This document shows positions 34,988 through 40,281 of a stretch of DNA of 40,281 nucleotides, one piece after another (within the stretch, counting starts at the first letter, position 1; every line of letters begins with the position of its first letter). The translations under genes and the position numbers were made by a program. The notes under the pieces were generated by a model, which was not told the origin of the DNA, ran no database searches, and saw only the letters and a list, made by a program, of their open reading frames with translations. The DNA is from Bacteroidia bacterium (GTDB lineage: Bacteria > Bacteroidota > Bacteroidia > Bacteroidales > Paludibacteraceae): positions 1 through 40,281 of the forward strand of contig RZYM01000016.1 of assembly GCA_009930305.1 (NCBI GenBank). The letters run 5' to 3'.

Positions 34988-34991
34988 CAGA

Positions 34992-35405
34992 ATGGAAAGT
35001 GAATATTTAACGATTGCAGAAGTATCTGAAGGAATCTACAAAGAAAAAGGTAGCAAATTTTTAGGATTTGCACATCACATAGAATCTGCAGAAGAAGCAA
35101 AATCAATCATAAATAAATACAAAAAAGAGCATCATAAAGCTCGACACGTATGCTTCGCTTATAGGATTGGCAATAATGCAGAAATATACAGAGGTTTTGA
35201 TGATGGAGAGCCTTCCGGGACTGCAGGCAAACCTATATTACGACAATTAGAAGCAGCAAAGCTGAGTAACACTATAGTTGTTGTTATTAGGTATTTTGGT
35301 GGAACCTTATTAGGAACCGGAGGCTTAATAAATGCCTACAAAAGCGCGACCTCCGATACCATAAGTAGATGCAAGACTATTTATATTACAAATCAGAATA
35401 AGTAA
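34992..35405 (+). CDS. YigZ/IMPACT-family protein, N-terminal domain only
   Basis: 137 residues from ATG 34992. An in-frame TTG at 34977 is inside the promoter region, so it is not the likely start. The IMPACT/UPF0029 signature DDGEPSGTAGKPIL is present, followed by VIRYFGGTLLGTGGLINAYK. The usual C-terminal ferredoxin-like domain (about 60 residues) is missing, and the frame ends 20 bases into the 3' end of the convergent DUF4270 gene. The function of bacterial YigZ is poorly defined; related eukaryotic IMPACT regulates translation control. Whether the shortened form is active is unknown. Confidence 0.8.
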   Translation: MESEYLTIAEVSEGIYKEKGSKFLGFAHHIESAEEAKSIINKYKKEHHKARHVCFAYRIGNNAEIYRGFDDGEPSGTAGKPILRQLEAAKLSNTIVVVIRYFGGTLLGTGGLINAYKSATSDTISRCKTIYITNQNK

Positions 35406-36732
35406 CGGTGAGACGCATTGGCGATTTCTTATTTGAGCCACTGCGAACGCGAACACCACGCGGTTTAAATAAGTGTCTTATGGTTGCACTTGTACCTGCA
35501 ATATCTGTTGCTCCTGAAATCGGGATCAACACAAAATCCCCTACCTCAGCAAAAGATAACGGACCCGATTCCAATATAGTTTGCAAATAATCTCCAAAAT
35601 TATCAAAAATATAAGTATCGTCCTCAGCATCATATATAGACAAAACTGTTGGTATATTCGGAGCAGGATACAAACTTTGCGTGAAGAAAGCTTCAACATC
35701 AGCTTCTCTAATTAAAATAAGAATTAAAGGTGGCTCTAATCGTCCGGTATAATCGGACATTGATGCCGACTCAACTACTAAAGTTGCGTTATTAATATTT
35801 ATCATATTAGAAGGATGGTCTTCAACAATACGTTTATATATCCTATCTAATGGAAGTTTAACTTTAATAAAGGCACCATTTGGAGTCGTCAAAAATTCTA
35901 TACTATCAGGTTTTTCTGACAAATCAGGCAGCTTCACTTGATCCATGTGTATAACCTCTGAAGTTTCTTTATTTGCAGGGAAAACTATTGTCTTATAAAT
36001 TAACGAATCCGGCTTTGAAGTATCAGGTATATATCTGTAAGATAATTCTAAATTCACAGAGTCTATTTGCAAAACAGTTTGACTTCCATATGTATTCTTC
36101 ACATATACACCTTTGAAAAACTCTAAAAAATCATCTTGACTTTTAAGTATATTTTTATCAGTCATAAGCCTATCTTTCATAGAATCAGGCATCTTAACTT
36201 TCACTGTATTACAATAATCTGATTCACTGCGAGTTGTTTCAGATATTGTCCTATCGTAAGCTGTGTAAATAGTTTTACCTAATAGTGTATTGAAAGAGCA
36301 AAAATCTTCTACTTGTATATCAGAATAGTAGTTATTTGAAAAATTAAGGGCTTGTTTATCTAATTGATAAACAGACATCTCTTGCACTGCCGAAGAATCG
36401 CCAAAAAATGTTTTGTAGTACATAACCAGATATAGAGAATCTGAAGATGAATTCTCCTCAAATTCATAATCTTTAAGATACCTAAATTCCGATAAAAAAT
36501 CGATTTTAAAAGATCCATACACCTCATCGATATAATTACCCAAGACCAATTTATCACTTTCTGAATAAATACTACCTGCCGGAATTGTAGAAGTTTCGAC
36601 ATGGAATGAATCACTGATAACAGCAAGAGCATCCGTACTTGGACGAATCACAACACCTATATCACTTACATCTTGGCATGCTGTCAAAATGATAGAACAG
36701 AATAAAATGGATAAAAACTTAATCGGTTTCAT
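35386..36732 (-). CDS. DUF4270 family lipoprotein
   Basis: 448 residues. Lipoprotein signal with cysteine at about residue 19 (LTACQDVSDIG). The N-terminal region (GVVIRPSTDAL...DSF, PAGSIYSES, LGNYIDEVYG) and the C-terminal (KSPMRLTVTYSDL) are typical of DUF4270 proteins of Bacteroidetes. Function not established; commonly located next to the lone GT5 gene, as here (six bases apart). Its 3' end overlaps that of the convergent YigZ-like gene by 20 bases. Confidence 0.85.
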   Translation of the reverse strand: MKPIKFLSILFCSIILTACQDVSDIGVVIRPSTDALAVISDSFHVETSTIPAGSIYSESDKLVLGNYIDEVYGSFKIDFLSEFRYLKDYEFEENSSSDSLYLVMYYKTFFGDSSAVQEMSVYQLDKQALNFSNNYYSDIQVEDFCSFNTLLGKTIYTAYDRTISETTRSESDYCNTVKVKMPDSMKDRLMTDKNILKSQDDFLEFFKGVYVKNTYGSQTVLQIDSVNLELSYRYIPDTSKPDSLIYKTIVFPANKETSEVIHMDQVKLPDLSEKPDSIEFLTTPNGAFIKVKLPLDRIYKRIVEDHPSNMININNATLVVESASMSDYTGRLEPPLILILIREADVEAFFTQSLYPAPNIPTVLSIYDAEDDTYIFDNFGDYLQTILESGPLSFAEVGDFVLIPISGATDIAGTSATIRHLFKPRGVRVRSGSNKKSPMRLTVTYSDL

Positions 36733-36738
36733 AGATTA

Positions 36739-37551
36739 TCAACGACCTAAAACTTGATCGTAAAATTCATTGCACGAAAGTACGTATTTTTCAGGACTCT
36801 GATATGGAAGGAACATTTTTTGTGATTTTTTTGTATATTCAACAACATTAGAATTCACAACATTGCTCCCTTGAATAACTCCATCAGAATAATCAATAGC
36901 TAATTTTGTAAGATTTTCAAAACTACCTGACTCCAAAACCGATTTTAAATCATCTTTTAAGATGCCTTCCATCTTCATTTTATCTGCCAAGCGACTACCA
37001 AATGGATTTTTATATTCATCATCATATACAGAATAAATAATCTTAGAATTTGCAAAGAATGGATCCTCATTATATGCCTTTTTAACATAAACAGGAACTA
37101 TTGCTGACATCCATCCATGACAATGTATAATATCAGGAGACCAACGTAGTTTCTTAACAGTTTCTAAAACGCCACGTGCAAAAAACACTGCTCTATCATC
37201 ATTATCTTCAAATTCATTCCCGTTTTCGTCTTTTACAACGAATTTACGACGGAAATAATCATCATTATCTATAAAATATACTTGCATTCTTGCCGATTGA
37301 ATTGATGCAACCTTTATTATCAATTGGTGATCAGTTTCATCAATAATAAGATTCATACCCGACAAACGAATTACTTCATGTAATTGATTTCTTCGTTCAT
37401 TTATGCAACCATATTTGGGCATAAATGTACGGATTTCGCGACCCTGCTCCTGGATGGCTTGCGGTAACTCCCTGCTAATTGTTGATACTTCCGATTCCGG
37501 TAAGTACGGAAAGATCTCCTGCGTTACATATAAAACCTTTACAACATCCAT
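36739..37551 (-). CDS. Lone GT5-type glycogen/starch synthase N-terminal domain protein
   Basis: 270 residues, a single Rossmann-like half of the glycogen synthase fold. The segment VLYVTQEIFPYLPESEVSTISRELPQAIQEQGREIRTFMPKYG corresponds to the start of GT5 enzymes, followed by WSPDIIHCHGWMSAIVPVYVK and IIYSVYDDEY. The substrate-binding KxGGL stretch is replaced (ESEVST), and the second Rossmann domain is absent. So catalysis as in normal glycogen synthase is unlikely. Found in this one-domain form across Bacteroidetes beside DUF4270. Role unknown. Confidence 0.8.
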   Translation of the reverse strand: MDVVKVLYVTQEIFPYLPESEVSTISRELPQAIQEQGREIRTFMPKYGCINERRNQLHEVIRLSGMNLIIDETDHQLIIKVASIQSARMQVYFIDNDDYFRRKFVVKDENGNEFEDNDDRAVFFARGVLETVKKLRWSPDIIHCHGWMSAIVPVYVKKAYNEDPFFANSKIIYSVYDDEYKNPFGSRLADKMKMEGILKDDLKSVLESGSFENLTKLAIDYSDGVIQGSNVVNSNVVEYTKKSQKMFLPYQSPEKYVLSCNEFYDQVLGR

Positions 37552-37577
37552 TCAAATATAATTTAGTAAATAAAAAA

Positions 37578-37608
37578 CAGAGGGTATGGCTATCGCCAAT
37601 ACCCTCTG
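37578..37608 (-). terminator. Hairpin terminator of the InlB-repeat gene, overlapping a promoter
   Basis: CAGAGGGTATGGC (37578-37590) pairs with GCCAATACCCTCTG (37595-37608) with one bulged base, then TTTTTTATTT on the minus strand. It lies 114 bases after the InlB-repeat gene stop. A -7 box TATCTTTG (37609-37616) abuts its upstream side. Confidence 0.75.
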
Positions 37609-37642
37609 CAAAGATATAAAAAAAAATTCGTTAATATGCAAA
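37609..37642 (-). promoter_or_regulatory. Putative promoter of the GT5-DUF4270 unit
   Basis: TTTG at 37639-37642, 22 bases, TATCTTTG at 37609-37616. Spacing slightly long. The transcript would begin inside the adjacent hairpin. A second TATATTTG is at 37553-37560, but it abuts the start codon. Confidence 0.4.
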
Positions 37643-37721
37643 AGAAACATCAAAAATATTTCCACAGGGGCTGATATTTAATTACATAAGAACCTTATAA
37701 TGCGCAATAAATAGTCTTGTA

Positions 37722-40281
37722 TTAATAAACAGTCAATTTATAAGTCTTACCATCTATCTTAACAAAATAGACTCCGGCATATGGAACTGTAATGCTTTCA
37801 ACATTTGTTCCTCGTATTTTTCCTATTTTGTCGTAAACTATTATTGAATTAGCATTTGGTGCAATTATGTAAATAGTACGTCCTTTGGCATAAACATTCG
37901 GCTTTTCTAGTGTTGCATCTTCAACAGATACCGTTTCCTTAAAGGATGCAGTGTAAGTTACATTTCCATTAACTGTTATTACACGTTCTGTCTGCATATT
38001 TCCATCACTCCACCCGTCAAACGTGTATCCGTCATTAGGAATTGCCTTTATTGTAATTTCCGAATTGTAATCAAAATCACCGGCTCCTTCAACACTACCA
38101 TTACCATTTGATACTAATGTAACAGTATATTTATCAATAGCAAACTCTGCTGTCATTGTCGTATCAGAAATCAATGCGATTTGACGTACCGGGTTTATAT
38201 CTCCATCCAACCATGACACAAAATGATTATGTGCATCTGGCACCGCAGTTATCGTTACATTAGTTCCATAATCATATACTCCTGCGCCTTCTATATTTCC
38301 ATTACCCACAATTACAGAGGAAACTGTAAATTGATCTATTGCGAAATTAGCTGTTAATGTAGTATCTTGGGTCAATTCTATAATTCTCTCAATTTCTACA
38401 GAGCCATCACTCCATGAATCGAAATGATAGTGTAAATTAGCTGCAGCTATGATAGTTAATTGAGTACCATAATCATAATTGCCGTTAACTCCACTATTAA
38501 CCACACCATGTTCACCTGCAACAACATTAATTGTATGTTTATCTATTGCAAAATTTGCAGCAAAATGCATATCACTTGTTACAATGACTGTTCTTTCATT
38601 ATTCGCTTCTCCATCAGACCATACTGTAAAGTGATTATTAGCATCAGGAACTGCTGTAATTGTAATCTCTGAATTATATTCGTAAGTGCCTGTTCCTTCT
38701 ACATAACCGGCACCAGAAGTACTAGCAGATATGGTAAAATGATCAGGCTCAATATATGCGACAATCACTGAATCAGAAACCAATGTTATTGTACGAACAA
38801 CTTCTGTACTACCATCACTCCATGATTCCAAATGGCAATGATTATTTGCGGTTACAACAATTTCTATATCGGTTCCATAATCATACACACCATTAACTTC
38901 CGTATTAACAGTTCCGTTGCCAACTGCACTAATGTTCAATGTATAATGTGTTATTTCGAATATCGCTGACAAACTTATATTTTCAGTCATATTCACTATA
39001 CGTTCTGAATTGGTATTACCATCAGACCAATACTTAAACGTAAAGCCTACATTAGGTTGTGCAATTATAGTTACCGGTGTATTATAATCATATTCTCCAT
39101 TAACCTCCGAATTAACAGAACCCTTATTGTTATCTGTTACAATTGCTAATTCAAAACGATCTATTGCAAATGATGCAGTTAAATTCTCATCTTTTGTAAT
39201 AACAATATCATATTCGGCATTTGTTGTTCCATCACTCCAAGAGTCAAAATGATAATGTTCATTTGCAATAGCTTTTAAACTAATAATACTTCCATACACA
39301 TAGTTTCCACTAGCTTCACTATTTACTGTTCCATTAGATCCTGATGAAACTTGTAATTCGTATTGTTTAAGACTAAAGCTTGCTGATAATGTTATATCAT
39401 CATTCATCACAATTGTACGAATAGGATTCGTATTTCCATCACTCCAAGATACAAAATCAGCATGCTCGTTTGGAGTAGCTTTTATTTCTACTGATGTTCC
39501 ATATGTATAATCCTTATTCACTTCAGAATTAACAGATCCGTTTCCGTTTGATGTAATTAAAAGAGAATGTGTATCAATTGCAAAAATCGCGTACAATACT
39601 GTATTTTGTGTTAGTGTCAATACTCTTTGTGCGTTTTTATCTCCATCACTCCATTTTGAAAAATGATAATGAGCATTCGGAGTTGCTTTTATTGTAATAT
39701 TTGAACCCGATGGATATGTGCCGTTTACTTCAGTATTGACAGTACCATTTGCCAGTGCTGAGATATTTAAGGTATAATTATTTATTGCAAATTGGGCTTC
39801 AAGTACAATATCATTATTTATTGTTATAGAACGCGATGCATTTACATTTCCATCACTCCAAGATACAAAAGACGCGTTTGCTGCAGGAGTAGCTATAATA
39901 TTTATTGATGTTCCGAAGTCGTATATTCCGTTTACTTCACTATTTACAGTGCCGTTTGCTCCTGCGGAAATTGTAAGCGTATATTGTTGTTTTTCAAATT
40001 GTGCTATATACGCAATATCTTCTGTAACTATTATTGTACGAGAAGCTGTAGTACTTCCATCATTCCATTGTTTAAAATTATAACCTGCATAAGGTGTAGC
40101 TTTAATCGTGATGCTTGTTCCGTAATTAAATGTTCCTCCACCCGAAACACTACCGCCTGTTCCAGACTTTAACACAGACACGGTATATGTATCTATAGCG
40201 AAACTTGCAGACAAACTAACAGCACCTGTAACTGTAATTGAGCGTGTGCTTTCAGTATTAGCATCACTCCATGATACAAAG
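37722..40281 (-). CDS. InlB-type repeat array protein with T9SS type A-like tail, 5' end outside window
   Basis: At least 852 residues, open to the right edge; the true start is beyond 40281 (the TTG at 40214 is internal to a repeat). Eleven full repeats and one partial one of about 68-71 residues, each with NGTVNxEVNG.Y.YG, I.ATPN.., HFxSWSDG...., R.I.....T..L.A.FAID. They resemble the divergent InlB B-repeat found in surface proteins. The last 70 residues (VYAKGRTIYIIAPNANSI, VYDKIGKIRG, GVYFVKIDGKTYKLTVY) look like a T9SS type A tail. Likely a surface fibre or adhesin. The repeats differ at many residues, so this is an old, diversified array. Confidence 0.8.
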   Translation of the reverse strand, partial: FVSWSDANTESTRSITVTGAVSLSASFAIDTYTVSVLKSGTGGSVSGGGTFNYGTSITIKATPYAGYNFKQWNDGSTTASRTIIVTEDIAYIAQFEKQQYTLTISAGANGTVNSEVNGIYDFGTSINIIATPAANASFVSWSDGNVNASRSITINNDIVLEAQFAINNYTLNISALANGTVNTEVNGTYPSGSNITIKATPNAHYHFSKWSDGDKNAQRVLTLTQNTVLYAIFAIDTHSLLITSNGNGSVNSEVNKDYTYGTSVEIKATPNEHADFVSWSDGNTNPIRTIVMNDDITLSASFSLKQYELQVSSGSNGTVNSEASGNYVYGSIISLKAIANEHYHFDSWSDGTTNAEYDIVITKDENLTASFAIDRFELAIVTDNNKGSVNSEVNGEYDYNTPVTIIAQPNVGFTFKYWSDGNTNSERIVNMTENISLSAIFEITHYTLNISAVGNGTVNTEVNGVYDYGTDIEIVVTANNHCHLESWSDGSTEVVRTITLVSDSVIVAYIEPDHFTISASTSGAGYVEGTGTYEYNSEITITAVPDANNHFTVWSDGEANNERTVIVTSDMHFAANFAIDKHTINVVAGEHGVVNSGVNGNYDYGTQLTIIAAANLHYHFDSWSDGSVEIERIIELTQDTTLTANFAIDQFTVSSVIVGNGNIEGAGVYDYGTNVTITAVPDAHNHFVSWLDGDINPVRQIALISDTTMTAEFAIDKYTVTLVSNGNGSVEGAGDFDYNSEITIKAIPNDGYTFDGWSDGNMQTERVITVNGNVTYTASFKETVSVEDATLEKPNVYAKGRTIYIIAPNANSIIVYDKIGKIRGTNVESITVPYAGVYFVKIDGKTYKLTVY

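Noticed and set aside
40214-40281. Start of the InlB-repeat gene at 40214
   Set aside because: The TTG there falls in a repeat and the frame stays open to the window edge with a recognisable repeat sequence (SWSDANTE).

Overview
The window looks like a chromosome segment from a Bacteroidota bacterium, most likely a Bacteroidales species with a type IX secretion system (T9SS). The evidence is repeated promoters of the Bacteroidetes form (TTTG, 19-21 bases, TAnnTTTG), T9SS sorting tails of types A and B, PorP/SprF, GldB-like, SPOR, DUF4270 and lone GT5 proteins, and an AT-rich backbone. I do not name a genus. Nearly all protein genes are on the minus strand.

Region 1 (1-12339): one tightly packed minus-strand operon of four genes, visibly more GC-rich than the rest. 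It encodes a vWA-domain surface protein, a protein with two FISUMP domains, a protein ending in a T9SS type A tail, and a giant SpvB-VCBS-RHS lipoprotein (at least 2150 codons) that runs off the left edge. Start/stop overlaps and a single good promoter at 12308-12339 suggest co-transcription. This is the best candidate for an undescribed system: a secreted or surface-displayed RHS/TcB-like shell with T9SS partners.

Region 2 (12440-16077): housekeeping genes fbaA and dsbD, then tRNA-Val(UAC) with a textbook promoter preceded by phased A-tracts.

Region 3 (16069-21547): a probable genomic island at the 3' end of tRNA-Val. The tRNA 3' end plus flank is repeated at 16871-16897 and, more weakly, at 21530-21547, and each copy is followed by its own terminator hairpin. 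Inside are an N-terminally deleted AbiEii-type gene, a Fic protein with a palindromic operator laid over its promoter, and an oxidative-stress cluster: DUF6132, a DUF2892-like protein, a thioredoxin lipoprotein and a 59-residue ferredoxin, divergent from an OxyR-type regulator, followed by a convergent Prx6-type peroxiredoxin. No integrase gene is visible.

Region 4 (21601-29859): an ABC-F ATPase, then a convergent run that in transcription order is SPOR protein, gldB-like lipoprotein, prfB (with a +1 programmed frameshift that splits the reading frame), lysS, gpsA and pgi.

Region 5 (29895-40281): an operon encoding a T9SS type B substrate, an OmpA/PD40 protein and a PorP/SprF protein, which resembles a substrate with its dedicated export and anchoring partners. 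Next come a short one-domain YigZ-like protein, a DUF4270 lipoprotein with a lone GT5 domain protein, and finally an array of at least twelve InlB-type repeats ending in a T9SS type A-like tail and running off the right edge.
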